Shown here: piece after piece, positions 44,296 through 53,557 of the stretch
Numbering within the stretch: the first letter of the stretch is position 1
How the letters are laid out: each line of letters opens with the position of its first letter
Source of the DNA: Gimesia aquarii
GTDB lineage: Bacteria; Planctomycetota; Planctomycetia; Planctomycetales; Planctomycetaceae
Assembly: GCF_007748175.1 (NCBI RefSeq)
Contig: NZ_CP037422.1
Location: 1,094,528-1,158,527, forward strand
Length of the DNA: 64,000 nucleotides
Direction: 5' to 3'
The notes under the pieces: generated by a model
Told to the model about the DNA's origin: nothing
The model's input: the letters and a program-made list of their open reading frames with translations, nothing else
Database searches by the model: none
Position numbers and translations under genes: made by a program

Positions 44296-46452
44296 TTATG
44301 GCCGACGCCGATTGTTGTTACCAGTTGCGCGGCGGGCTTTCTGTCGAACGCTGTTAATGGCTGTTTTGGTTGGTCGGTTCGGATCATATTCTGCAAGACG
44401 TTGTCGAGTGATCTGTCGTAGAAAATAAATCGAACATTGCCGTACGAATAGAGGTTGAGTCGCCTCTAAACCTGTAGAAAGCTCTCTCAAAAACTTTTGA
44501 TCTCTAGGGGCTTTTGCCTGTGCAACTCGAAACCAGGTACGCACTGAAAGCGTGGATTGAGTAACATTACCAGTCATACCAATTTTATTCCAGACTGTCC
44601 GCGTCGTCTGATTATCTTGCGCAGCAACTAACCAATTGATGGCTGCAACCCGTTGAACTTCTGACTGCGAAAACGCTGCCTGAGGAACCGAATCAATCGG
44701 ATCAAGTGAGAAACCAAGATTGGTACTTATCAGAATGTTGCTACCAGATCCAATCGGAGAAGCAGATAAGAGTGCTGTTATTAGATCATCACTTTGATTC
44801 ATGCGTTTGATAAACGCTTTACTTAACCTCAATGATTTTACTGGACCTTTCAGCCAACGCTGTTTTTGGGTCGCTTTTGAAGGTGTGCTAAAACCCTGAC
44901 CGCTCAATACAACCATCTGGTCTGCCTTCAATAGAATCTCTTGCTGTTCTGAAACCGATATAACATGAACTTCTCCTGAGAAAATAATTAAATCTTTACC
45001 ATGCTCGTCGCTTTGAATGAGTCCGAACGAAGTCCCTTCTTGATTGGCTTGAACGGTCCATTCCAGTTGCCCCTCTCGATATCGCAATGTATCACCTACT
45101 TGAAGTTGTGTGAAAGCAACTTTGCCAGAGTGTAATTCCAAATCAATCAACGCGTGCATTGGACCAGATTCGTTATCAGATTGATTTGTTGTATTCGGTT
45201 CCCGAACTCCTTGAATGGCTAGCTGAATTTCCGAATTGGCGTCTGCTACAATCTCCCGGCTTGAATGTTTAGCCACTGATTCATTTGATCTCGGTTCCAC
45301 TTTCCCTTGTAGCCAGCTGAATGGCAATGTGCGTACCATAAACTTCTTATTAGCAGCAACCACGTTTAAAACACCTTTTTGTGTATTCTGGCGTTTTTTA
45401 GAAACACCAGACAGGATTCCTTTCCAAGGTAAGGTGGCATCAGTTCGATAACCGGAAATACCAGCAAGTCGGGTCCAGGCAACTTGCAAATCAACTTTAA
45501 CAATCGTCTCATCAGGCAAATATTTTCTCGCCATGATCGGTTCTTCGATGTCTTCCTTGTCCATTGAAGGAGTTTTGAGAATTGAGTCTGGTGAATTTTG
45601 TGGAGAATCAAGGGATTTCTTTGTTTCAGGACCTTTTGTCAGTTGAGGAGTCGGTTCAGGGACTGGTACAAAGTTAGGATTTTGATCTGTGCTAAGAGAG
45701 CGATGATCTCGAAAAGGAACGGAATTTTCGGGAGCAGGATTCTTTGTAATTGATGTGTTCTCGTCATGATCAACAAATAGCAAATATGCTGGAAGAGCAA
45801 TAATAACTACTACAATAGCCATAACCACATAGAGCCAGCGTTGACTTGGTTTTAGCTTCACACCATCTATATTAAAACGATGTTTTAAATGTGGATTTCG
45901 CTGAGGTTCATTTAAAAATTCCTCGTTCACTTCAAGTTCGACAGAATCTGTTAAAGCTAAATTTTGAACCGACTGCTGAGGTATTTCTATTTCCTGTAAA
46001 TAGTTCCCGTCAGGATGTTCGAAATCAATGTGATTACATTGCTCCAAAGCGTAATCAAGCATACGTTTTGAAGCCTGCAAAGAATGCTTTGAAAACTTGT
46101 TTGTAATGTCAGGATAAGTAGAGTCTAAATGTGTTGACTGGTATGCTGAGATCACTTCACGGAGAACCGCTGTATCATTCCAACAAAATGATTCAAATGA
46201 GTGCTGTTCTTCAAAACTCATTCTTTCTTCTACAAATGCGGCAACGAGTTCAGAATCAACTAAATCAAAATCGGTTTCCGAATACTCTGTGGAAGACATT
46301 GGTTTTTTATAAAGACTCGAAAGCGTTTTCCAATGTTGCAATAAAACAGAATCGGAAGCCAATTGTTCACGCACTGACATCCCTTCTGCTACGGAAAGGT
46401 GGCCTTCCAGCAGCTTGATTAATGTCAGGATGTGAGTGTATTGCTGATTCAT
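44296..46452 (-). CDS. Membrane-anchored FecR-like / anti-sigma-type protein
   Basis: A 718-residue protein encoded directly after an ECF sigma factor with a 4-nt ATGA overlap, the usual arrangement of sigma/anti-sigma pairs. The N-terminal ~205 residues are cytoplasmic. Two segments resemble the helical start of anti-sigma domains (LIKLLEGHLSVAEGMSVREQ, VAAFVEERMSFEEQHSFESF). One transmembrane helix (WLYVVMAIVVVIIALPAYLL, about 205-225) is followed by a Pro/Ser/Asn-rich linker and a large outer part with a FecR-like segment (FTQLQVGDTLRYREGQ, IFSGEVHVIS) and a C-terminal helical domain. A sensor or anti-sigma role is inferred from position. Confidence 0.75.
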   Translation of the reverse strand: MNQQYTHILTLIKLLEGHLSVAEGMSVREQLASDSVLLQHWKTLSSLYKKPMSSTEYSETDFDLVDSELVAAFVEERMSFEEQHSFESFCWNDTAVLREVISAYQSTHLDSTYPDITNKFSKHSLQASKRMLDYALEQCNHIDFEHPDGNYLQEIEIPQQSVQNLALTDSVELEVNEEFLNEPQRNPHLKHRFNIDGVKLKPSQRWLYVVMAIVVVIIALPAYLLFVDHDENTSITKNPAPENSVPFRDHRSLSTDQNPNFVPVPEPTPQLTKGPETKKSLDSPQNSPDSILKTPSMDKEDIEEPIMARKYLPDETIVKVDLQVAWTRLAGISGYRTDATLPWKGILSGVSKKRQNTQKGVLNVVAANKKFMVRTLPFSWLQGKVEPRSNESVAKHSSREIVADANSEIQLAIQGVREPNTTNQSDNESGPMHALIDLELHSGKVAFTQLQVGDTLRYREGQLEWTVQANQEGTSFGLIQSDEHGKDLIIFSGEVHVISVSEQQEILLKADQMVVLSGQGFSTPSKATQKQRWLKGPVKSLRLSKAFIKRMNQSDDLITALLSASPIGSGSNILISTNLGFSLDPIDSVPQAAFSQSEVQRVAAINWLVAAQDNQTTRTVWNKIGMTGNVTQSTLSVRTWFRVAQAKAPRDQKFLRELSTGLEATQPLFVRQCSIYFLRQITRQRLAEYDPNRPTKTAINSVRQKARRATGNNNRRRP

Positions 46453-47210
46453 ATCTGTTTGTTTCTTGTTTTCACTAACTTTTTCAATCTTTGTTGTGCA
46501 CGATACAGTTTAGGACCAACTGCATTTTCTGAAATCCCAAGCGCCTGGCCAATCTCCGCATAACTCAACTTCTGATCAAAGTACAACACTAAAACCTGAC
46601 GATCTGTTTGCTTCAATTGATTCATACAACTCTGAATTTGCACACGCTCATCTGCCTCAACGGGATGAGTCTCCTGCAAAGGCTTATCAGGAATCGTAGC
46701 AATATCAAATTGACTGTCATTTGGTTGTATTTTTTTTGCGGTCCGCTGCTGATGACGCAAAAAATTCAATGTCGTCCGTCGCGTAATCACTGCCAGCCAA
46801 GTGGACAGTTTACTGCGTCCTTGAAACTGACGCAGACCACGCATATCACCCTGAAACAACGCCGCCATGACTTCCGCTCCACAATCTTCAACGAGATCTG
46901 GTAGCGGATTCATTCCAAACTCACGACAGGTAGAAAGAATTCGACTGATAATCAGCTTATCATAGCGGGTAACAAAATCGCGCCAGGCACACGGATCACG
47001 CTTGAGTAATAGCAAGATAAAATGATGCTCTTCCTGAATAACTGATTCGGAATGGGCTTCGGATTGTGCGTTTTTATTTACTTTCTTCTGAGACACTTGC
47101 CGATTTCCGATGGCCTCTTGCTGTCTGACACTTCGACGTTCCTTCGACGCTTGCCTGACTGGCACATCGCTGGGTGGATCGTTTAAAAGAGGAAAATCAG
47201 TTGATGTCAT
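46449..47210 (-). CDS. ECF-type RNA polymerase sigma factor
   Basis: A 253-residue sigma-70-family protein. A polar N-terminal extension of about 65 residues precedes sigma region 2 (DPCAWRDFVTRYDKLIISRI, then FQGRSKLSTWLAVITRRTTLNFLRHQQR, about 70-165). Region 4 is LKQTDRQVLVLYFDQKLSYAEIGQALGISENAVGPKLYRAQQRLKKL-type sequence with the HTH around residues 215-240. It overlaps the membrane-bound partner gene downstream by 4 nt. ECF sigma factors direct transcription in response to envelope or metal signals. The target genes are unknown. The long N-terminal extension is unusual for this group. Confidence 0.92.
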   Translation of the reverse strand: MTSTDFPLLNDPPSDVPVRQASKERRSVRQQEAIGNRQVSQKKVNKNAQSEAHSESVIQEEHHFILLLLKRDPCAWRDFVTRYDKLIISRILSTCREFGMNPLPDLVEDCGAEVMAALFQGDMRGLRQFQGRSKLSTWLAVITRRTTLNFLRHQQRTAKKIQPNDSQFDIATIPDKPLQETHPVEADERVQIQSCMNQLKQTDRQVLVLYFDQKLSYAEIGQALGISENAVGPKLYRAQQRLKKLVKTRNKQI

Positions 47211-47288
47211 AAAGTGACTTTTTCATTACCATCAAAATAACAAAAATCTTCAAATCCATCTGAGTTCCAAAATTGAAATGAATAAAAA

Positions 47289-47324
47289 CCGTGAACCACA
47301 TTATTCATCATATGTGGTTCACGG
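47289..47324 (-). terminator. Rho-independent terminator of the Cys-rich secreted protein gene
   Basis: Perfect 13-bp stem CCGTGAACCACAT / ATGTGGTTCACGG (47289-47301, 47312-47324) with a 10-nt loop. On the minus strand it is followed by TTTTTATT. It lies 30 bp past the stop of the gene at 47354-47788. Confidence 0.9.
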
Positions 47325-47353
47325 ACGATTCACAAGAAATTGTATCTCTTCGC

Positions 47354-47788
47354 TTAGCCTCCTAACGCAGTTCGTATCGCATTTTTCTCGCGTTGCAAAG
47401 TAGTACGTAAATCCGAAATGGCATCTTCACAAACGTTATTGAGTCGGCGAGCAAGTTGTGGTGCCCCTAGTTCCAATAGTTCATCAATACAAACATTACA
47501 AATTCGATTCACACGTTTCGCACAGTTTTCTGTGCGTGTAGTCGCGGACCGAATACATCGCCGAGCCACATCGTGAGCCGCATCTTCTCGTCCAGCAGCC
47601 ATTAATTGACGGATTTTTCTGACGCACTCTACCGTTTCTTCAGCTGCCGCATTCTGACATCGATCAACAATATCATTGACTTTGCTGGCACAACGGGAAG
47701 CAAGATCTTCAGGTGAGGAATCAGCAAGCGCAGTATCAGTTAAAAACATCAGGCCCACAGCAAAACATAAAGCAAATAAACGATACAT
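47354..47788 (-). CDS. Small secreted cysteine-rich protein
   Basis: A 144-residue exported protein. The start at 47788 follows a GGAGAT ribosome binding site and gives a normal signal peptide (MYRLFALCFAVGLMFLTDTA then LA). The mature region has eight cysteines spaced through a helical sequence (CASK, DRCQ, VECVRK, RRCIRS, ENCAKR, NRICNVC, NNVCED) with many Arg/Glu. Paired cysteines about every 11-20 residues suggest helical hairpins linked by disulfides. I recognise no family. It is separated by about 240 bp from the metal-efflux operon and ends at a strong terminator. No role can be assigned. Confidence 0.8.
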   Translation of the reverse strand: MYRLFALCFAVGLMFLTDTALADSSPEDLASRCASKVNDIVDRCQNAAAEETVECVRKIRQLMAAGREDAAHDVARRCIRSATTRTENCAKRVNRICNVCIDELLELGAPQLARRLNNVCEDAISDLRTTLQREKNAIRTALGG

Positions 47789-47966
47789 TAAATTTATCTC
47801 CATGAGGTTCGATTTGTTTGAAATGAGTAAATTTACAGGCCTGTTTGTCTCTATTGTCAGCACTATTTGTGGGAAGAACACGACATTCCGTGCAGCTAAA
47901 ATCGTGTATTTGCGAATTATTTTAAAAAGAAACCCTTCACCCTGAATCGATGATCAACTAATAAAA

Positions 47967-47996
47967 AACGCCGCTCAACCAGGATTGAACGGCGTT
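47967..47996 (-). terminator. Rho-independent terminator of the metal-efflux operon
   Basis: Stem AACGCCG(C/T)TCAA / TTGAACGGCGTT (47967-47978, 47985-47996) with a 6-nt loop. On the minus strand it continues into TTTTTTAT (plus-strand ATAAAAAACG). It lies about 30 bp after the stop of the His-rich lipoprotein at the end of the operon. Confidence 0.9.
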
Positions 47997-48025
47997 ACCT
48001 TCCGTATTTTTTCTAAATCAACCGG

Positions 48026-48556
48026 CTAGTGATCATGGTCATGATCGTGTGCATGAATTTCTCCGTTATAAGACTTACCATCGATTTCTAACACGAGTCG
48101 AGCCGTCGCATCTTCTTCATGTAAAAGTTTTTCGAGTTCCTTCTCTTGCGTGCTGAACCGAGAAGATTGCCCCTCAGGATCTGTCGACTCTGGAGAAGCA
48201 GCTAGAGTAAACTGTTGCCCTTTGCCATCATGCTTAGTATTGATTAAAAGCCTTTCGGCTTTAATAGGCACACTCTTTTTGGCAGTGCCATCTAAAATAT
48301 AAATGATGACAGAACCGTTTTTTTCATCGTGCACCAGCTCAGCATGGTAGGCTTCCTTCCCTAATTCAATCAAAGAACCGTGATGTGGTCCCTCACTGGG
48401 ATGATCGTGCCCGTGATCATCCTCTTTCATTGTCACGTCTTCTGGTGCCGCTTCATCAAATGTTTTTCCTTGATCTATGTTGGTATTGCAACCTGCCAGC
48501 GTAAGATCCACCAGAGTAAGTAGCACAATTGAGAGAGCTGCAAATTTATTTTTCAT
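48026..48556 (-). CDS. His-rich lipoprotein of the metal-efflux operon
   Basis: A 176-residue lipoprotein with a clear lipobox (LAGC, Cys22), a His/Asp cluster (DDHGHDHPSEGPHHGS), the core HAELVHDEKNGSVIIYIL, DPEGQSSRF and LVLEIDGKSYNGEIHAHD, and a His-rich tail HDHDHDH. It is homologous in pattern and size to the protein at 82-603. As the last gene after the RND pump and adaptor, it probably binds metal ions (Cu, Zn, Ag or Ni by general analogy) outside the inner membrane. The metal cannot be read from sequence. Confidence 0.85.
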   Translation of the reverse strand: MKNKFAALSIVLLTLVDLTLAGCNTNIDQGKTFDEAAPEDVTMKEDDHGHDHPSEGPHHGSLIELGKEAYHAELVHDEKNGSVIIYILDGTAKKSVPIKAERLLINTKHDGKGQQFTLAASPESTDPEGQSSRFSTQEKELEKLLHEEDATARLVLEIDGKSYNGEIHAHDHDHDH

Positions 48557-48639
48557 CAGTCAAATCCTTTTTTCAAAAATGTAATTTCGTTTTTGTTTGT
48601 CATAAAACTCTTTGTATATTATGGTCAGTATGCTTCCTG

Positions 48640-51600
48640 CTAAGCAGATGTGAGAACTTCTTCCTGTTCTTCTATCAGTGGAATATCATCCGCACTTTGG
48701 GCTACAATTTTGGCTCCCGCTCCTCGTCCAAAAGTCCAGAACAACGCAGGACGAATAAAAAATTCCAGAATCGTACTACTGAGTAAACCTCCAATGATCA
48801 CGGTTGCCACCGGGTACAATATCTCTTTCCCCGCTTCCCCTTGCGATAATGCCAACGGAACCAAACCAATTCCTGAGGTGAGTGCCGTCATGAGCACCGG
48901 TGCCAGTCGCTCTTGACCGGCTCTCACAATCATCTCACGCGTCCAGGTTTCGCCTTCATACTTCACCAGATGCAGATAATGATTTAACAAGAGAATACCG
49001 TTACGGGATGCAATTCCTCCCAGAGAAATAAATCCCACCATTGCCGCGATTGTGAGTGTTTGACCTGTGATGACCATCGCAATAACGGAACCAATAAAGG
49101 CCATTGGTAGCGCTGCCATCACCTGAAACGAAAAATTCACGGAACGGAACATCGTAAACAGAACTAGAAAAACCCCCATCATCGATACCAGAAAGAGCGC
49201 AGAGATCATACGGGATGCCGTTTGCTGACTCTCAAATTGACCGCTGTATTCCACAAAATAACCAGCCGGCAATGCTTCAATGATCGGAACTTCTTTTGCT
49301 TGAATGTCCTTAACGACATCAACCAGACCGTGACCACTCACATTACATTGCACAATAATTCGTTTTTGCACCTTCTCACGGTTGATCGTATTAGGCCCTG
49401 AAGAAAACGAAATATCTGCGACAGAAGACAGAGGCGTTGTGCTACCATCTGGTAACTCTATCGAAAGTCGTTTCAGCTTCTGTAGGTCTTCACGGTATTT
49501 CTCATCCATGCGAATTAACAAATCGAAAGTACGCTGACCTTGCAATACTTGAGAAACCACTAAACCATTCATCGCTGTTTCGATATATTCATTTACATAC
49601 GCACTGGTTAAGCCATACAGTTCCAACTTGTCTCGATTCAATTTAATTTGAAGCTGAGGAATTTCAACCTGCGGTTCCACAAGCACATCAGTCACCCCCG
49701 GTACAGATCTCATATTTGCCGCCATTTCACTGGCTGTGTTACGCAGGACCGTAAGATCTTCACCATAGATTTTGATACCAACTTGAGCTTTCACTCCTGA
49801 GATCATATGTGAAATGAGATGTGCCAGCGGTTGTTCGACAGAAATCACAATTCCTGGAATGTTTTCCATTGAAGTACGAATATCATCAAGAACCACTTCG
49901 CGACTGCGATCCGACTTCGGATCAAAAGTGATGATGAATTCTGAAATATTCACACCTTCTGCGTGTTCATCAAGTTCCGCGCGCCCCGTTCTCCGGGAGA
50001 AAGCAGCAACACCTTCGATATTTTTCAGCCGATCCATAACGGTTTCTGAAATTTCGTTCGATTTTCGTAACGATGTCCCTGGAGGCAAAACGACGTTCAG
50101 CTGCGCAACTCCTTCATTAAAAGGAGGCAAAAAATCTCGTTCCAACTGAGCAAGCAGTAAAGAGGCAACAAAAACACAAACGATTCCTGCCAACAACAGC
50201 GGTTTAGCAAAACGAATGCTGAAACTGATCACAAAACCTGCAATCCATTTCAATAAACGCAACAGAGGTCCATCTTTCGGATGAGCCTGGTCTATTTGGA
50301 GAGAATCAGAATTGATTGGAGAACCAAACTTTTTGCCAAGTAACCAATACGAAAGTACGGGCGTTAATGTGAGTGAAACTACAAGTGAAGAAAGAATCGA
50401 AACAATATAGGCAACGCCTAAGGGAGCAAACAAACGGCCTTCCATCCCGGATAGAGCAAACAGAGGTAAAAACACTAAAACTACAATCACAGTACCAAAT
50501 ACAATTGAATTTCGAATTTCGCAGCTTGCCTGGAAAACAACCAGCAGGGGTGGTTTCGGATGCTCCTGAAACCGATTTTCCTGTAGTCTGCGAAAGATAT
50601 TTTCCACATCAACAATCGCATCATCCACGAGCTCACCAATGGCAACCGCCAGTCCTCCTAGCGTCATTGTATTAATCGAAAATCCAAAGACGGAAAATAT
50701 GATCGCTGTAATCGCGATAGAAAGCGGAATGGCGGTCAATGTGATGAATGTAGTTCGAAAATTCATTAAGAATAGAAACAGAATAATGACGACCAGAATT
50801 CCCCCATCCACCAGGGCGTCGATTACATTCTCAATCGAACGGTCGATAAATGATTTCTGCGAATAGAGTTCCGGCTGAATGCGAATATCAGCAGGCAAAG
50901 ACGGTTTCAAGTCTTTCAGAGCCTGTAACACATCCTGGGCAACGCGTCGTGTATCAGCGTCAGGTTGTTTGTTAACCGTCAGTACAACAGCTGATCCACC
51001 AGCAAAGGTGCCATCTTCCTGTTTGACGAACGCAGAGCTATCCCCCCGCTTGACCTGAGCTCCTTCTCTGACTTTTGCAACCTGTGAAAGTAAAATCGGA
51101 CGCCCCTTGCGCGTTGCAATCACAACTTTTTCCAGATCTTTTAGCGTCTGAATTCGTCCCAGTGCGCGCACCAGAAACTCATTGGGACCTTGCTCATCCA
51201 GATAGCCGCCTGTCGCGTTCTCATTACTCTGTTCACAAGCCTGCCTAACATCATGCAAAGTGATTCCGTATTTCACTAATGCTTCCGGATTGACAAGCAC
51301 CTGAAATTGCTTGCGACCGCCTCCCATTGTAAATACTTGAGATACTCCAGGAATCGTCAACAGTCGCTGTCGCACTACCCAGTCCGCCAAAGTACGGACT
51401 TCCAAAGGCGAAGTTTTCTCATCCTCGCTCCACATTCCGATCATCATGATTTGTCCCATGATTGACGAAATCGGAGCTAACTGAGGTTTAATACCATCAG
51501 GTAATTGTTCGGTGACAAGTTGCAAACGTTCATTGACAACTTGCCGGTCATTATAAATGTCAGTTCCCCATTCAAATTCGACATAAATGATGGAAATGCC

Positions 51601-51864
51601 AACACCAGAAGAGCTGCGAACCGATTGAACTCCGGTTGCACCATTCAATGTGGTCTCCAGCGGAAACGTAATTAACGCTTCCACTTCTTCAGGAGCCATA
51701 CCCGGCGCTTCTGTCATCACCACAACACGCGGACGATTAAGATTAGGAAAGACGTCGATCCCCATGCTTGACGCCTGCCAGGTTCCAAATCCAATCAGGA
51801 ATAGCGAAAATGCAAGCGTCAAATGCCGCTGTTTCAGTGAGAATCGAATTATTGCATTCAACAT
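48640..51864 (-). CDS. CusA/CzcA-family heavy-metal efflux RND transporter
   Basis: A 1074-residue inner-membrane pump of the HME-RND class. It starts MLNAIIRFSLKQRHLTLAF, with 12 expected membrane helices and two large periplasmic loops. The proton relay motif in TM4 reads GELVDDAIVDVENIFRRLQE (residues about 405-425), with the paired aspartates and Glu conserved. VMTEAPGMAPEEVEALITFP near residue 48 is typical of CusA/CzcA proteins. Energy comes from proton import, with metal ions exported by the tripartite complex. Metal specificity is undecided. It is 65 bp from the adaptor gene. Confidence 0.95.
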   Translation of the reverse strand: MLNAIIRFSLKQRHLTLAFSLFLIGFGTWQASSMGIDVFPNLNRPRVVVMTEAPGMAPEEVEALITFPLETTLNGATGVQSVRSSSGVGISIIYVEFEWGTDIYNDRQVVNERLQLVTEQLPDGIKPQLAPISSIMGQIMMIGMWSEDEKTSPLEVRTLADWVVRQRLLTIPGVSQVFTMGGGRKQFQVLVNPEALVKYGITLHDVRQACEQSNENATGGYLDEQGPNEFLVRALGRIQTLKDLEKVVIATRKGRPILLSQVAKVREGAQVKRGDSSAFVKQEDGTFAGGSAVVLTVNKQPDADTRRVAQDVLQALKDLKPSLPADIRIQPELYSQKSFIDRSIENVIDALVDGGILVVIILFLFLMNFRTTFITLTAIPLSIAITAIIFSVFGFSINTMTLGGLAVAIGELVDDAIVDVENIFRRLQENRFQEHPKPPLLVVFQASCEIRNSIVFGTVIVVLVFLPLFALSGMEGRLFAPLGVAYIVSILSSLVVSLTLTPVLSYWLLGKKFGSPINSDSLQIDQAHPKDGPLLRLLKWIAGFVISFSIRFAKPLLLAGIVCVFVASLLLAQLERDFLPPFNEGVAQLNVVLPPGTSLRKSNEISETVMDRLKNIEGVAAFSRRTGRAELDEHAEGVNISEFIITFDPKSDRSREVVLDDIRTSMENIPGIVISVEQPLAHLISHMISGVKAQVGIKIYGEDLTVLRNTASEMAANMRSVPGVTDVLVEPQVEIPQLQIKLNRDKLELYGLTSAYVNEYIETAMNGLVVSQVLQGQRTFDLLIRMDEKYREDLQKLKRLSIELPDGSTTPLSSVADISFSSGPNTINREKVQKRIIVQCNVSGHGLVDVVKDIQAKEVPIIEALPAGYFVEYSGQFESQQTASRMISALFLVSMMGVFLVLFTMFRSVNFSFQVMAALPMAFIGSVIAMVITGQTLTIAAMVGFISLGGIASRNGILLLNHYLHLVKYEGETWTREMIVRAGQERLAPVLMTALTSGIGLVPLALSQGEAGKEILYPVATVIIGGLLSSTILEFFIRPALFWTFGRGAGAKIVAQSADDIPLIEEQEEVLTSA

Positions 51865-51929
51865 ATTTCTATTCCGGACTTGGGAAGAAATTTATAAAAA
51901 TGGATCAGCAGCACACAAGCATTGATTGG

Positions 51930-53408
51930 TTAATGAGAATGCCCGGCATGCGGATCAGCACCTCCACCTGCTTTATTTTTTAAAGCCATTTGCAGTTGAT
52001 GTGCTCCAGCGAGCGCGATTTTATCACCCGGAAAAATAGAACCGTCATTTTGAATGACAGCCCACAATTGATCCTGATAGAGAATATGTACCGGACGTCG
52101 ATCAAAATGATCGCCATTCTCTTGAAACACAAAATGCTCAGCCCCTTCGCTGGCAACAGCTTCAACAGGTAACACAATTTCTTTCTTCCATTCTTCAACA
52201 GGAACTCGCAATCGCATTCGTTGACCTGGCTTGAATTGCCATGTGATAAAACGGTTTCCGTTGTCTCTGATATTTTCATGCTCTATCTGATTAGGAAGAT
52301 TGACAAATACGGAAAATGTGCGTGCATCGGTTTCGATTTTATTGTCAAGATAGCTAATTTTGAGATTGTTGATCTGTTTTTTCTCTTTGTCTTTCCCTTC
52401 CTGGATTGCTTCTACCGACCATTGATTGACCATACAACGGGTCAACTCAGCCTCTTCCTGCTCAAACGCCTGTCCTTTAAGATACAGATCACTGTAGTCA
52501 GCTAAAACACACAGCGTATCACCCGCCTGAACGAAGTCACCTTTACTGACATTCAATGCTTGTACAATGAATTGTGACTTTGTCGACACAGACGATTTAT
52601 CTTTCTTTGAGGGAGGATTCACCGAGATTCGTCGAATCTTCTGATTAGGAAGTTGTACTTCGCCGGATTGATCATGCAAAATAGGGACGTAAATCTGATG
52701 GGATTTGATCAGATGTCGTGTTTTCACAATTTGATCAACTTGTGCATTACTAAATCCGTGTAACAGCAACGCTTCCCTTTGTGCTTTTAAGATGGCTTCC
52801 AGTTTTTCTTTCGCGTATTCTCGCTCGAGTAATACTTTACCAGCGATCACTCCCTGATTCGTGATTTTCCGAATCCGAGCAATTTCTTTGTTTTCCACAT
52901 CGAGTTCACCGAGTGTCTTGAGAAAAGCCGTCTGTGCTTGCACAAGGTCTTCATGCGTCAATCGAATTTTGAAGAGTTCGCGACCGGGTTGAACGGCTTC
53001 ACCCGCAATCACATTCACATTCGTTACGATGCCCGTCATGGGAGCTACAATGGTAACCCTGGTTTTTCCTGGGCGTTCTACCACAATCGCAGGAATTGAA
53101 ATCGTCCGTGTGAAAGATTGCAGTTTCACTGGAATCAGTTTGTCTGAGGTTAGCCCAATATTCTTTCGAGCCTGATCAGATAATTCCAGCGAGCTGGTTT
53201 CGTCATGTCCTGAATGATCATGATTATGAGAATCTTCATCTGCATGACTGTCTGCTGATTTCTCATTTTTTGTTTGGTTATTTTCTAACCCGTTTTTTAT
53301 TGCGGGTAACCACTGCTGCTGAGAATTCCATAACAGAAACCCCACCAGAATCAGGACAACCAGAGACAGAATCCGTTTCCAATTTTGTGTTAGCGTTGAA
53401 TTATTCAT
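51930..53408 (-). CDS. RND efflux periplasmic adaptor (CusB/CzcB type)
   Basis: A 492-residue membrane-fusion protein. The ATG at 53408 is preferred (TGAGGG about 6 nt upstream) over the TTG at 53420. It has an N-terminal membrane anchor (residues about 10-28), then a His/Asp-rich linker (HADEDSHNHDHSGHDETS) likely to bind metal. Lipoyl-like and alpha-hairpin domains follow (VIAGEAVQPGRELFKIRLTH, ARIRKITNQGVIAGKVLLER), then a beta-barrel region and a C-terminal GGGADPHAGHSH tail. It connects the RND pump to an outer-membrane channel. No TolC-like channel gene is present nearby, so the channel must be elsewhere. It is upstream of the pump in the operon. Confidence 0.93.
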   Translation of the reverse strand: MNNSTLTQNWKRILSLVVLILVGFLLWNSQQQWLPAIKNGLENNQTKNEKSADSHADEDSHNHDHSGHDETSSLELSDQARKNIGLTSDKLIPVKLQSFTRTISIPAIVVERPGKTRVTIVAPMTGIVTNVNVIAGEAVQPGRELFKIRLTHEDLVQAQTAFLKTLGELDVENKEIARIRKITNQGVIAGKVLLEREYAKEKLEAILKAQREALLLHGFSNAQVDQIVKTRHLIKSHQIYVPILHDQSGEVQLPNQKIRRISVNPPSKKDKSSVSTKSQFIVQALNVSKGDFVQAGDTLCVLADYSDLYLKGQAFEQEEAELTRCMVNQWSVEAIQEGKDKEKKQINNLKISYLDNKIETDARTFSVFVNLPNQIEHENIRDNGNRFITWQFKPGQRMRLRVPVEEWKKEIVLPVEAVASEGAEHFVFQENGDHFDRRPVHILYQDQLWAVIQNDGSIFPGDKIALAGAHQLQMALKNKAGGGADPHAGHSH

Positions 53409-53557
53409 ATCAGCCCTCAATCAGGCAGCGCATACTTTGATTAAAAAGTGTGTCATGGGAATCGTAAAGATCAGATCTGGTTGAAAAGGGGTTGCGCCTT
53501 GATAAGTACAACACCAGCGCATCGTTCAACCAATATGAAGATCAGAGAAGAGAGGCT

